In this document: one piece after another, positions 52,360 through 60,800 of the stretch
Position numbering within the stretch: position 1 is the first letter of the stretch
Layout of the letters: each line of letters starts with the position of its first letter
NCBI RefSeq assembly: GCF_001570625.1
Contig: NZ_BBQT01000011.1
Span: 24,943 to 88,942, forward strand
DNA: 64,000 nucleotides
Direction: 5' to 3'
Source of the DNA: Syntrophomonas wolfei subsp. methylbutyratica
GTDB lineage: Bacteria > Bacillota > Syntrophomonadia > Syntrophomonadales > Syntrophomonadaceae
Notes under the pieces: generated by a model
What the model was told of the DNA's origin: nothing
Seen by the model: only the letters and a program-made list of their open reading frames with translations
Database searches by the model: none
Made by a program: the position numbers and the translations under genes

Positions 52360-52947
52360 TCAGAGCCGATTTTGCACCAATTTCATGGCTTTAAGACTTA
52401 GTATCAGTATTAATATACCAAATAAGCAACCCGCCATAACATCGCTAAGATAGTGAACATTAAGATAAATCCTACTCAATCCTATCAACAATACCAGAAT
52501 ATATAGAGCTACCGCTCCCAACCAGGCCTGTTTGTTACCCCTACCTCCGTACTTCAACAGTAAAGCGGCCAGGAATCCGTAAAAAGCAAGTGACAACATG
52601 GCATGACCGCTGGGAAAACTATATCCTCTCGCCATCGTCAAAGCTTGTCCCGCCGGTCGACCGCACTTGAACAAGTGCTTCAACCCTTCCATGATTCCCC
52701 AGGCAGAAAATAATGTGACATTTAAAAATATGGTCTCCAGCTTTTTTCCCCTAAACCACAAGTAGCTGCTGGTCAGAGCAGACAAAATGACGAATACCCA
52801 CGGAGATCCCAAATAAGTAATAATGATCATGATTTTTAGCAGACAGGGGCTGTTTATTGTCTGCACATAATCCTGTACCCGCAAATCCAGATTAGAGAAA
52901 AAATAAAAAAGTCTGCTAAAAGCACTATAGTTTCCTGACAAACACAT
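52360..52947 (-). CDS. PAP2-family membrane phosphatase
   Basis: A 195-residue protein with five to six helices. The three PAP2 motifs are present in order: KHLFKCGRP, YSFPSGHAM and SRIYLNVHYLSDVMAG, containing the catalytic histidines. Members dephosphorylate undecaprenyl diphosphate or phosphatidate/phosphatidylglycerol phosphate outside the membrane. Start at 52947, weakly supported by a ribosome site. The 285 bases upstream (52948-53232) show no gene. Confidence 0.88.
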   Translation of the reverse strand: MCLSGNYSAFSRLFYFFSNLDLRVQDYVQTINSPCLLKIMIIITYLGSPWVFVILSALTSSYLWFRGKKLETIFLNVTLFSAWGIMEGLKHLFKCGRPAGQALTMARGYSFPSGHAMLSLAFYGFLAALLLKYGGRGNKQAWLGAVALYILVLLIGLSRIYLNVHYLSDVMAGCLFGILILILSLKAMKLVQNRL

Positions 52948-53232
52948 CTTCCCCTTTATTTTTCCCCTTCTGATCCACTAATGAAATAAATGCAAATACC
53001 TTAAAGGCTAACCAGCATAAATCCTTAAGTTAGACCTAGTTCATACAGGCCAGAATTCTTTAAATATATTTCGCTACAAAAAAAAGAAGCTTCCGCCACA
53101 GTGATATGCTCCCCTTTATATAGCCAGGCGATAAAAGCTTTAGTTGTTAGGTTTTGGGACTGGACAAACCTGACCGGTTCACAGAGTATTGGACCAAGGT
53201 TAGGAAATTATTAGTTCGAGGGTTTGATAATA

Positions 53233-54009
53233 TCATTTTAGCACATTAAATTCTTTCACCTGGTCGTCTTTCACATCGATATAAAGATTGCCACTCCCAT
53301 CCATGGATGCCAGCAATACCTGGCCCACATCTTCTATGTTTTGCTTTTTTAATTCCTCCCTTAGCCAGATTTCGTCACGGTTTACTAGCTTGAGATGCTG
53401 GTATAATATCTTGCCATCAATTATCAAATTTGCACATAATCCCTGGCGGGTTGCGGAAAGATTCAAGTCAGATACTGTGACTGGTTGCTTTTCGGGTTTG
53501 AGCTGCACACTGATCTGCCCGCTGGTTTCTAGAATAGCAAAATTCAGGTCGGCTATATTAAAAACTCCCTTTAGCCTTAGCTCTTCGAGTAAATCGTTAA
53601 CATGGTACTTCTCTTTCTTGAGGTTATCCTCAAGTATTTTCCCATTTTGGACCAGGAGGGTAGGTACTCCATCCAACCTCCGCCTGGCCCGGATATCAGC
53701 CAGGGCTATTTTGGCAACTACAAGGGGAATCAGGCCCCAAATTAAGAGGCTGATAATGCCATGTGAATAAGTGATTGTTTTATCAACTGATAAAGCAGCT
53801 GCTATAGATCCAATTGTTATTCCTACAATAAAATCAAAAAAGTTCAGCTGGGATATCAGCTTTTTCCCAATCACAAGGGTAACTAGAAATAAGATGCCAA
53901 CCGCAATTAAATTCCTAAATATAATATCAATATTATCAAGCATTATATTCAACCATACACCCCATTGACTGGTCTGATTTTCCTTTAGCTTTACCTGATA
54001 TCCCGGCAT
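53233..54009 (-). CDS. DUF421 (YetF/YcaP-like) membrane protein
   Basis: A 258-residue protein with three N-terminal helices (about residues 30-100; LIAVGILFLVTLVIGKK and FFDFIVGITIGSIAA are typical) and a cytoplasmic pair of small domains with the DUF421 pattern (DGVPTLLVQNGKI, LLEELRLKGVFNIADLNFAILE). Related proteins are linked to spore or envelope functions, but the activity is unknown. The start is uncertain: ATG at 54009 has AAGGA very close; ATG at 53943 (MLDNIDIIF) is an alternative nearer the usual family start. Confidence 0.85.
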   Translation of the reverse strand: MPGYQVKLKENQTSQWGVWLNIMLDNIDIIFRNLIAVGILFLVTLVIGKKLISQLNFFDFIVGITIGSIAAALSVDKTITYSHGIISLLIWGLIPLVVAKIALADIRARRRLDGVPTLLVQNGKILEDNLKKEKYHVNDLLEELRLKGVFNIADLNFAILETSGQISVQLKPEKQPVTVSDLNLSATRQGLCANLIIDGKILYQHLKLVNRDEIWLREELKKQNIEDVGQVLLASMDGSGNLYIDVKDDQVKEFNVLK

Positions 54010-54021
54010 CTATCCTTACAG

Positions 54022-54112
54022 CGCTGCAACGAGGCGGGGGATTAGAACCCGCCGCCTGTTTTGTTAATAGGAATCCGACCGCTTAGCGGGGACATATTTC
54101 ACCTCGTTATAG
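54022..54112 (-). repeat. CTATAACGAGG...CCTCGTTGCAGCG repeat, long form
   Basis: On the minus strand: CTATAACGAGGTGAAATATG, TCCCCGC, an insert, then CCCCGCCTCGTTGCAGCG. The ends match the 40-bp form at 24986-25025, but the middle is longer by about 50 bases. Fills most of the gap between FeoB and DUF421. Confidence 0.55.
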
Positions 54113-54160
54113 TTTTTCCTGGCAAAACAGCTGCCGACAATTTGCCTGTTTAAACCCCTA

Positions 54161-56296
54161 TTACCCTATCCCTAGAAGCAAGCCGCCCCGGTAGACCAGG
54201 AAACATACCACCCAGGCCAGGACTATGGTATAACCTACGGTAAAGAGAGGCCACTTCCAGCCATTGGTTTCTCGTTTCATCACGGCCACAACCGCCAGAC
54301 AGGGGACATAAATCAGGGTAAACAGCATTAATACATAAGCCACCAGCGGTGAATAACCTGATTGTTCCCGGGCCCGCTGGGCAAAACTTTTCACCACCGG
54401 TTCTTCCTCTTCCGCCAGGCCCTCCTCGTCCTCAATGCTATAGAGAGTTCCCAGGGTGCTTACAACTATTTCTTTGGCGCCCAACCCAGCCACCAGAGCC
54501 ACGCCTGTTTTCCAGTCAAAACCCAGAGGTCTGAGCACCGGTTCAATGACCTTCCCCATGCGGCCAGCATAGCTGTTCTCCACCTGTTCCACCGCACTCT
54601 CGAATTCATATCCCTCCTTGTCCACGGTAGGAAAGGTAAATAAACCCCACATAACAATGGATAAGGCCAGGATAATCGTTCCGGCTTTCTTCAGGTAGAG
54701 CCAGGCCCTTTCCCACATGTGAATAAGGACGCTTTTCAGAGTAGGAAGACGATATATGGGCAATTCCATAACAAAAGGCTCGCTCTCCCCCGGCAAGAGC
54801 CAGGTGCGAAATACCCGGGCCATGATAATAGCCAGAACAATACCAATAATATACAGGGAAAAGAGAATGTTGCCCGCTATCTGGGGAGCAAAAAAGGCGC
54901 CGATAAGCAGGGTATAAACCGGCAAACGAGCCCCACAGCTCATTAAAGGCGTAACCAGCATGGTAACCAGGCGATCACGAGGATTTTCCAGGGTGCGGCT
55001 GGCCATCAGAGCCGGTACCGTACAACCAAAACCAATCAGCATGGGTACAAAGGATTTGCCATGCAGCCCCGCCTGGTGCATAACTTTATCCATGACAAAG
55101 GCGGCGCGGGCCATATAGCCGGTGCTCTCCAAAAAGGCAATGCCCAAAAAGAGCAATAGAATATTGGGCAGGAAGACGATTACTCCACCCACACCGGCGA
55201 TAATTCCATCCACCAGTAAAGAACGGAGCAGGCCTTCGGCCATTACTTCATTAAGCCAGCCCCCCAGAGCTGTGAAGCCAGCTTCTATCCATTCCATCGG
55301 GGGGGTTCCCAGGGTGAAAGTAAGCTGGAACAAGAGCCACATCATCCCCAAAAACAAGGGTATGCCCAGGGCACGATTTAAGAGAACATTATCTATTTTT
55401 TCGGTCAGCGATTGCTTGCTTATGACAGTGATCTGAGAGGCCTCGCGGCATACCCCGCGAATAAACGCATAACGGTCTTCCACCAGAGCCATCTCTGGAT
55501 CATCGCCCGTCTTGTCGGTGATCCGCTGGCGGCTCTGCTCTATTTGTTTCAGTAAAACCTTGCCTTCAGAATTATTTTCCAGTTTCTTCGTTAATTCGCG
55601 GTCTCTTTCCAGCAGTTTTATTATTGTCCAGCGTAAAGGATAATTTAAAATACCATCGAGATTACCGGCAGCGGCGGCAGCCTCAGAAGAGGGGGAACCG
55701 CTCTGCCTGCCTGCAAACGGCAATTCCAGCAGGCTGTTGATTTCTTCTTCAATCTCCGGGCGGTAGCGCAACATTCTCTCCGATGGTTTATCCTCACCGG
55801 CAAAAGTGTTCACCACCGCGTCCAGTATTGTTACCGTACCTTCATTCTTGGTACCCACCGCTCTTACTACGGTCATGCCTAAAAGCTGCGACATCAGTTC
55901 GTAATTGATGGTTATCCCGTTCTTCTCCGCTACATCAGCCATATTAAGAACCAGTACTATAGGCACTTCCAACTCTTTCAACTGAGTGTTTAAGTAAAGA
56001 CTGCGCTCCAGGTTGGAAGCATCAGCAATGTTAACCACCAAATCAGGCTTATCATTTACAATAACATTCCTCGCCACCACTTCATCGGGAGAATATGCGG
56101 AGAGCCCGTAGGTTCCTGGCAAATCTATAACTTCAATCTCAAAACCTCGATGTTTTAGCCATCCTTCTTTTTTTTCCACGGTTACTCCGGGGTAGTTCCC
56201 CACATGCTGGCGGGCTCCGGTCAAATTATTGAAAATCGTGGTTTTACCCGAGTTGGGGTTTCCCGCCAGAGCTATTACTATTCTTTTTTCATCCAT
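54161..56296 (-). CDS. feoB: ferrous iron transport protein B
   Basis: About 711 residues. A GTPase domain (G1 GNPNSGKT, G3 DLPGTYG, G4 NMAD) and a helical spacer are followed by a membrane domain with the duplicated Gate motifs (VPMLIGFGCTVPALMASR and the LGAKEIVVSTLG region). Takes up Fe(II). ATG at 56296 overlaps the feoA stop (TGATG) with AGGAGG 7 bases upstream; GTG at 56299 is less likely. In an iron-regulated operon with feoA and a small Cys-rich gene. Confidence 0.96.
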   Translation of the reverse strand: MDEKRIVIALAGNPNSGKTTIFNNLTGARQHVGNYPGVTVEKKEGWLKHRGFEIEVIDLPGTYGLSAYSPDEVVARNVIVNDKPDLVVNIADASNLERSLYLNTQLKELEVPIVLVLNMADVAEKNGITINYELMSQLLGMTVVRAVGTKNEGTVTILDAVVNTFAGEDKPSERMLRYRPEIEEEINSLLELPFAGRQSGSPSSEAAAAAGNLDGILNYPLRWTIIKLLERDRELTKKLENNSEGKVLLKQIEQSRQRITDKTGDDPEMALVEDRYAFIRGVCREASQITVISKQSLTEKIDNVLLNRALGIPLFLGMMWLLFQLTFTLGTPPMEWIEAGFTALGGWLNEVMAEGLLRSLLVDGIIAGVGGVIVFLPNILLLFLGIAFLESTGYMARAAFVMDKVMHQAGLHGKSFVPMLIGFGCTVPALMASRTLENPRDRLVTMLVTPLMSCGARLPVYTLLIGAFFAPQIAGNILFSLYIIGIVLAIIMARVFRTWLLPGESEPFVMELPIYRLPTLKSVLIHMWERAWLYLKKAGTIILALSIVMWGLFTFPTVDKEGYEFESAVEQVENSYAGRMGKVIEPVLRPLGFDWKTGVALVAGLGAKEIVVSTLGTLYSIEDEEGLAEEEEPVVKSFAQRAREQSGYSPLVAYVLMLFTLIYVPCLAVVAVMKRETNGWKWPLFTVGYTIVLAWVVCFLVYRGGLLLGIG

Positions 56297-56541
56297 CACT
56301 GCTCCTCCTCAGCATTTTCTTCCAGAACAATGGTATCAGCTTCCTCCTTGCGCAAAGACAGGAAAAATCCCGGGTTGCTGACCTCCACCGGATCGCCCAG
56401 AGGGGCGTAGCGCTCCATAGTAAGTTCCACTCCTGGAACCAGACCCATCTCGATTATTCGGCGCCTGACGCTGCCATTGCCGCTAACCGCCTTGATACGG
56501 GCCTTTTCTCCCGGAGCCAGGTCTTTAAGAGTTTTACTCAT
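56296..56541 (-). CDS. feoA: ferrous iron transport protein A
   Basis: About 81 residues, an SH3-like fold: LKDLAPGEKARIKAVSG, RRRIIEMGLVPGVELTM and GDPVEV are family hallmarks. Modulates FeoB. The frame opens at 56565, but GGAGGTGAGG precedes two consecutive ATGs (56544, 56541); I take the second. Confidence 0.94.
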   Translation of the reverse strand: MSKTLKDLAPGEKARIKAVSGNGSVRRRIIEMGLVPGVELTMERYAPLGDPVEVSNPGFFLSLRKEEADTIVLEENAEEEQ

Positions 56542-56617
56542 CATCCTCACCTCCAAAATTATCATCTTGCCGGGACGTTAAAATAGTTCTAATCCCTGTC
56601 CGCTTTCCTGACCGGTA

Positions 56618-56776
56618 TCATTCCTTTTTATGTGAACAGCATGAATTGGAACAGCTCATGCAAGAATTAGCATCTGCCGGCTTCTCCGGCGATGAACTCC
56701 TTATTACTTGCCTGATTCTGTTCATGATGATAAGCGCTGCCAGTATAAATGCTGCGACCAGAAAAATAATTTCCAT
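56618..56776 (-). CDS. FeoB-associated Cys-rich small membrane protein
   Basis: A 52-residue protein: one N-terminal helix (MEIIFLVAAFILAALIIM), a basic stretch and a cysteine-rich tail (SCMSCSNSCCSHK). This matches the FeoB-associated Cys-rich family, thought to assist Feo, perhaps in redox sensing or as a FeoC substitute. Ribosome site GGGGAG before ATG at 56776. It precedes feoA here, whereas it usually follows feoB. First gene of the operon after the Fur site. Confidence 0.8.
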   Translation of the reverse strand: MEIIFLVAAFILAALIIMNRIRQVIRSSSPEKPADANSCMSCSNSCCSHKKE

Positions 56777-56800
56777 TGGTATCTCCCCCCTTGTGCATAT

Positions 56801-56819
56801 TTAAGTTAGTATCAACTAA
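56801..56819. promoter_or_regulatory. DtxR/IdeR/MntR-like palindrome in the feo leader
   Basis: TTAAGTTAGTATCAACTAA, a near-perfect 19-base palindrome matching about 14 of 19 positions of the DtxR box consensus (TTAGGTTAGCCTAACCTAA). Confidence 0.45.
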
Positions 56820-56839
56820 CTAAACTCGCAAAAAATATA

Positions 56840-56854
56840 TGATAACGATTATCA
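56840..56854. promoter_or_regulatory. Fur box of the feo operon
   Basis: TGATAACGATTATCA, matching the 7-1-7 Fur consensus TGATAATNATTATCA with one change; about 65 bases upstream of the first feo gene. Confidence 0.75.
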
Positions 56855-56896
56855 TATTCATAGTAAGTATTTCCCTTGTTTTTGTCAAGGGCTAAT

Positions 56897-56953
56897 TTTG
56901 ACTCTAGTGCAAAAAACCTTTTTGTTGCATAAGGGTTGCATAAATATACAAAG
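56897..56953 (+). repeat. dispersed repeat, copy 5
   Basis: ACTCTAGTGCAAAAAACC, TTTTTGTTGCATAAGGG, TTGCATAAATATACAAAG, CGAGCG; nearly the same as 17773-17830. It is followed at 56981-57012 by the second copy of the ACCCTTCACC repeat seen at 14819. Confidence 0.6.
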
Positions 56954-57128
56954 CGAGCGTTGGCGAAGCATGGATGCAGCACCCTTCACCCCGTCGGGTA
57001 CTCCTGATGCTCCACCCTTCGGGTGTCATTATTAAGGTTGCACCGGCGAAGATAAGAATAGTGGCTTTTTCGCTTAGGAGCATTATAATGTATTCAAGTT
57101 TACAAATTCGGCAAGGCAGGTTTTAAAA

Positions 57129-57680
57129 ATGAATTTACCAACTGAAATTCAAATATTAAAACTGGTAATAACCAAACTTGAAGAACTGAATATACCCTAT
57201 ATGCTTTCCGGTTCACTTGCCGGCAGCTTTTATGCACAACCTCGCATGACCAGAGATATTGATATTGTAATTGAACTTGCTGCTGAGCAAATTGCTAAGA
57301 TTACAGAAATATTTTCCGGGGATTTCTATATTGATGAGGATGATGTAAACGAGGCGGTGCGATTGCAGAGCATGTTTAACATCATTCATTATCAAGCCGT
57401 AGTGAAAATTGATTTCATCATCCGCAAGGACTCTCTTTACCGGAAGCTTGAATTTGAGAGACGCATCAGGAAAATTATTGCTGGTTTTGCATTATGGGTA
57501 GTAAGCCCCGAGGATTTGATCATTTCTAAGATATTTTGGGCCAGAGACAGCAAATCTGAACTACAGCTAAATGATGTGAGCAGTATAATGAAATACCAGG
57601 CCAAAAAACTGGATTGGGAATATATTGAGTATTGGGTTAAGGAACTCGGCTTAGGACAATTATGGGAGGAAATTAAATAA
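57129..57680 (+). CDS. nucleotidyltransferase-fold protein
   Basis: A 183-residue protein with the polymerase-beta-type nucleotidyltransferase motif GSLAGSFYAQPRMTRDIDIVIE (Gly-Ser and the Asp pair that binds metal) and a following segment VVSPEDLIISKIFWARD. It resembles the family of free-standing nucleotidyltransferases seen in toxin-antitoxin and phage-defence modules, where they may AMPylate or otherwise modify partners or tRNA. The next gene starts on the last base of its stop (TAATG), so the two form one unit. Confidence 0.78.
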   Translation: MNLPTEIQILKLVITKLEELNIPYMLSGSLAGSFYAQPRMTRDIDIVIELAAEQIAKITEIFSGDFYIDEDDVNEAVRLQSMFNIIHYQAVVKIDFIIRKDSLYRKLEFERRIRKIIAGFALWVVSPEDLIISKIFWARDSKSELQLNDVSSIMKYQAKKLDWEYIEYWVKELGLGQLWEEIK

Positions 57681-57946
57681 TGAACGATACTAGCTCAACG
57701 GTAGAAAACAAGTTATTCGAGATGATGCAGCAGAAGACTGAGAGCGAAAGATTTTTCATGGCTGCCTCTATGTTTGATATGGCGAGGTTGGTGAGCAAAG
57801 CTGCGATTCTAGAAGATAAACCGGATATTTCTCCTGATGAAGCCAGAGTTGAGTTATTTCGTTACTGGTATTGGGAAGACTTCGATACTGATGATCGAGA
57901 AAATATTTTGCAAGCAATCCGTCTTATTAACAGTCCTTACGATTAA
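57680..57946 (+). CDS. small partner of the nucleotidyltransferase
   Basis: An 88-residue acidic, mostly helical protein (ERFFMAASMFDMARLVSKAAI, then SPDEARVELFRYWYWEDFDTDDRENI). I recognise the general type (small proteins with a MASMFD-like helix paired with nucleotidyltransferases) but not a named function. Translationally coupled to the upstream gene. No clear HEPN catalytic motif. Confidence 0.65.
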   Translation: MNDTSSTVENKLFEMMQQKTESERFFMAASMFDMARLVSKAAILEDKPDISPDEARVELFRYWYWEDFDTDDRENILQAIRLINSPYD

Positions 57947-57967
57947 AAATCCTATCTTAACCCCCCA

Positions 57968-58110
57968 TCATACTGTTCCCAAGCTATGAGTCTGCCGGAA
58001 CCATTCCGGCACCCGCATGATATGCCTATTTGCCTCCATCCCTATCATAAAAGGAGCAATCCCGGCTGCAGCAGCATCGATAGCGCCTCCGGGAGCGGGT
58101 ACCCCGGAGC
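57968..58110 (-). other. possible short coding remnant
   Basis: A minus-strand frame reads GVPAPGGAIDAAAAGIAPFM, IGMEANRHIMRVPEWFRQTH, SLGTV-stop, looking more like protein than chance, but with no start and a frame break upstream. Not recognised; weak. Confidence 0.2.
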
Positions 58111-58159
58111 AACACCTGCGGCTTGTCTTGCGGCTCAAGGGGTACCGCGCATGGCTCTA

Positions 58160-58188
58160 TTGACCACAGCCTGGGACAACGCTATTAT
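58160..58188 (+). promoter_or_regulatory. promoter of the YibE/F gene
   Basis: TTGACC, 17-base spacer, TATTAT. The Fur box at 58195-58209 begins where transcription should start. Confidence 0.7.
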
Positions 58189-58194
58189 AGACAG

Positions 58195-58209
58195 TGATAA
58201 TTGTTATCA
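58195..58209. promoter_or_regulatory. Fur box of the YibE/F gene
   Basis: TGATAATTGTTATCA, matching the Fur 7-1-7 consensus with one change and placed over the expected transcription start. Confidence 0.65.
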
Positions 58210-58246
58210 ATGCTATCCTAGGTAAAAGACTACTGGAGGGACGATT

Positions 58247-59416
58247 ATGCATAAATACCGGCAAAAAACCTTTATCCGCAGCACTTTACTGCTTATGTTC
58301 TCATTTTTCTTTACTGTTTCCATCCTGGCCGGACCGGCTCATGGACAACTTCATCCCGAGTTTGATGAGGAGCAATACCAGGAAAGATATGAAAAAGCGC
58401 TGGTTCTGGAAATAAAGGATAAAAGTGTGAAAGAAATTGAGGCCCTGCAAGGAAATATAGTGGAACAGGAAGTCAAGGTTCGTATGCTGGATGGTGCCGA
58501 TAAAGGCAAGATCCTTACCGCCATAAATACTCTTTCCGGAAGTGCGGGTTTTGATATGCATCTGTCACCTGGAGACAAGGTGGTAATATACATAGCGGAA
58601 TTTACCCCGGCAGATGGGGGTGAAGCAGTAAAGACCATTTATGTTTCCGACCGGGTACGAAGCCCGGCGCTGCTATGGATTGTCGGCGTTTTTGCCGGTT
58701 TGCTTCTGCTGATTGGCCGCTGGCAAGGAGCCAAGGCTCTGTTCGGATTAGGAATAACCATCCTGGGAATTTACAAGGTGCTGCTTCCGGGATTGATAGC
58801 GGGGAAATCGCCCCTACCGCTCACAGTCATAGTTTTAATAGTGGTTACATTGATTACCATGATATGTATTGCCGGCTTTTCTCGCAAAGCCCTGGCGGCT
58901 ACCCTGGGTACTCTGGGCGGTTTGATTGTGGCTGGATGGCTGGCTTATATCTTCGGTGACCTGGCTCAACTCAGCGGGTTGGCCACGGAAGAGGAACGCA
59001 TGCTGGTCTATGTAGAGAACCTTAATCTTGATATGCGCGGTCTGCTCTTTTCGGGAATTCTTATCGGTGCGGTCGGGGCCATTATGGATGTTACCATGTC
59101 GGTGGCTTCGGCCATAAGCGAGATCAAGCGGGCCAATCCCGAGATGAATACGGCTGAACTGGTAGCCGCAGGGATGAATGTTGGTCGAGATATTATGGGA
59201 ACCATGGCCAACACTCTTATCCTGGCCTATACCGGAGGAGCGATGCCCTTTATGCTGCTGTTCATGGTTTATGAGATGGAACCCCTGCGCATAGTGAACT
59301 GGGAATTAATTGTAACCGAAATTATTCGGGCTCTGGTAGGCAGCATCGCTTTGATCATATCAGTTCCTATTACTGCTGTTATTGCCGGCTGGTTGACCGC
59401 AACCCGCAAGGTTTAA
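58247..59416 (+). CDS. YibE/F family membrane protein
   Basis: A 389-residue protein with an N-terminal signal/anchor (STLLLMFSFFFTVSILAGPA), an external domain (about residues 25-140) and seven or more helices after it with the YibE/F pattern (SASAISEIKRANPEMN-like segment VASAISEIKRANPEMN, NVGRDIMGTMANTLILAYTGGAMPFMLL). Function unproven; predicted transporter-like. Start ATG at 58247 after CTGGAGGG. Regulated, by sequence, by a Fur site at its promoter. Confidence 0.88.
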   Translation: MHKYRQKTFIRSTLLLMFSFFFTVSILAGPAHGQLHPEFDEEQYQERYEKALVLEIKDKSVKEIEALQGNIVEQEVKVRMLDGADKGKILTAINTLSGSAGFDMHLSPGDKVVIYIAEFTPADGGEAVKTIYVSDRVRSPALLWIVGVFAGLLLLIGRWQGAKALFGLGITILGIYKVLLPGLIAGKSPLPLTVIVLIVVTLITMICIAGFSRKALAATLGTLGGLIVAGWLAYIFGDLAQLSGLATEEERMLVYVENLNLDMRGLLFSGILIGAVGAIMDVTMSVASAISEIKRANPEMNTAELVAAGMNVGRDIMGTMANTLILAYTGGAMPFMLLFMVYEMEPLRIVNWELIVTEIIRALVGSIALIISVPITAVIAGWLTATRKV

Positions 59417-59497
59417 GCTTTGGTAAATTCTTGCTTGCCTCATCTTTATAATTCTCCAGTTTTTTCTTACCATATATATCAAAACCAACATAAGGAG

Positions 59498-59526
59498 CCA
59501 ACAAAAAGAACGTCCCTGTGTTGGCC
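59498..59526. repeat. REP-like hairpin with GAACGTCCCTG loop, copy 2
   Basis: GCCAACA / TGTTGGC arms around AAAAGAACGTCCCTG; same loop as 35218-35247 with unrelated arms. May also close the YibE/F transcript. Confidence 0.5.
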
Positions 59527-59530
59527 CCTA

Positions 59531-59755
59531 TTATTCCAGTCGATTAAACAACCGCTCAGCTTTGGCTTCCAGTTCATTTATCCTGGCATACACTTTTTGC
59601 AATTGGAGTCTTTGCTGTTCAATAAAGCACTCTTCAACCCCAGATTTTTCGTATTCTTCAATAGTTTTTAATATTATCGGAATGTTAAAACTTTTTAGGT
59701 CAGCTATTTTCTTGTTGGTGTCTTTTAAGGCTTCAACTATATTTTCATTTGACAA
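59531..59755 (-). CDS. small coiled-coil protein, hypothetical
   Basis: A 74-residue, almost wholly helical protein (SNENIVEALKDTNKKIADLK, IEQQRLQLQKVYARINELEA). No family recognised. Start ATG at 59755 after GGGGGA. May be cotranscribed with the DUF89 gene upstream. Confidence 0.55.
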   Translation of the reverse strand: MSNENIVEALKDTNKKIADLKSFNIPIILKTIEEYEKSGVEECFIEQQRLQLQKVYARINELEAKAERLFNRLE

Positions 59756-59806
59756 TATGCAATCCCCCTTAATAATATCTTGCCAGTCTGAACAGCAATC
59801 TATATA

Positions 59807-60673
59807 TTATTCTTTCATCAGTATAATGTCGTTTTGCAGGACTCCGCATCTTTCCATGAGAAGATTGCATTTGCACAAAAAGATATAGTATAGATTAACT
59901 CGTCCCGTTCCATACAGCGATTCGAAGTTGCCCTGCCCCTTGGCAATAACTAGATCGGCATTATCGAATGCCAAATTGAAGCTAGCAGAACAGTACTCCC
60001 GTACTGTCCCCGGGATATCAGTGCCATTATTGATAATGTGAGCATAGGCATTCATGCCTATGAAATAAGCATCCTCCTCGGTAACATCGTTCAAGACAGG
60101 TGCTCCCCGGGTGGCGAAATCTACTTCCAAATCGGGATACTCTGCCTTGATGGTTCTGATAAACATCTTGTCAAAAACTATCTCTCCAGCGTTGTCACCC
60201 AGATAGAGAAGTTTCCGGGCCGCTTGCAATTTAGATCTTAATGAAGTAAACACCTCATGGTTGAACTCTTTTTCCAAGGTCTGGTTTAATACTTTTATCA
60301 CTTCGGCTCTTGATAAATCATGACCAGGGCCAAAATCAATTATGTTTCCCGCTGCAGCCAATTTTAAGGCTGTTCCCAACTGATCCTCCGCTGATCTGAT
60401 TACAGCCAAAAATTCTTTTTCCAGCTTAAGCATCTCGGAATTGTAGTAAAGTTTAACATCTCGATAGGGATCTGGATTTTGCAGGACATCTTTTAAGACC
60501 TGCTGCATTTTATGAGCTATATAAGGAGTACTGGCAGTATCGTCGCTGGCGCCAATTTCCAGCATGATTTTTTTCACCAAAATACGTTGCGCTTTTTCAT
60601 TATCTAGATGAATTTTGACTAATCTTACCGCCTGATTGACTAAACAAGGCAAACATTCCACACTTAACTCCAT
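59807..60673 (-). CDS. ARMT1-like damage-control phosphatase (DUF89)
   Basis: A 288-residue protein. Cysteines near the start (ECLPCLVNQA) are typical of the bacterial/archaeal DUF89 subgroup. The metal site appears in YLGDNAGEIVFDK, DFATRGAPVLNDVT and LVIAKGQGNFESL. Members dephosphorylate harmful sugar or cofactor phosphates. Start ATG at 60673. Followed by the small coiled-coil gene. Confidence 0.9.
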   Translation of the reverse strand: MELSVECLPCLVNQAVRLVKIHLDNEKAQRILVKKIMLEIGASDDTASTPYIAHKMQQVLKDVLQNPDPYRDVKLYYNSEMLKLEKEFLAVIRSAEDQLGTALKLAAAGNIIDFGPGHDLSRAEVIKVLNQTLEKEFNHEVFTSLRSKLQAARKLLYLGDNAGEIVFDKMFIRTIKAEYPDLEVDFATRGAPVLNDVTEEDAYFIGMNAYAHIINNGTDIPGTVREYCSASFNLAFDNADLVIAKGQGNFESLYGTGRVNLYYIFLCKCNLLMERCGVLQNDIILMKE

Positions 60674-60800
60674 TTAGACCTCCGCTAGCAAAAAATATAA
60701 GGCAGATACTATCTACGACGGCCTCCTTCTCCTTCTGATGTCTGACGACCGATGACCAATAACCCCTTATTCCTCACTTTTCTTACTATCAGTTTTCATT

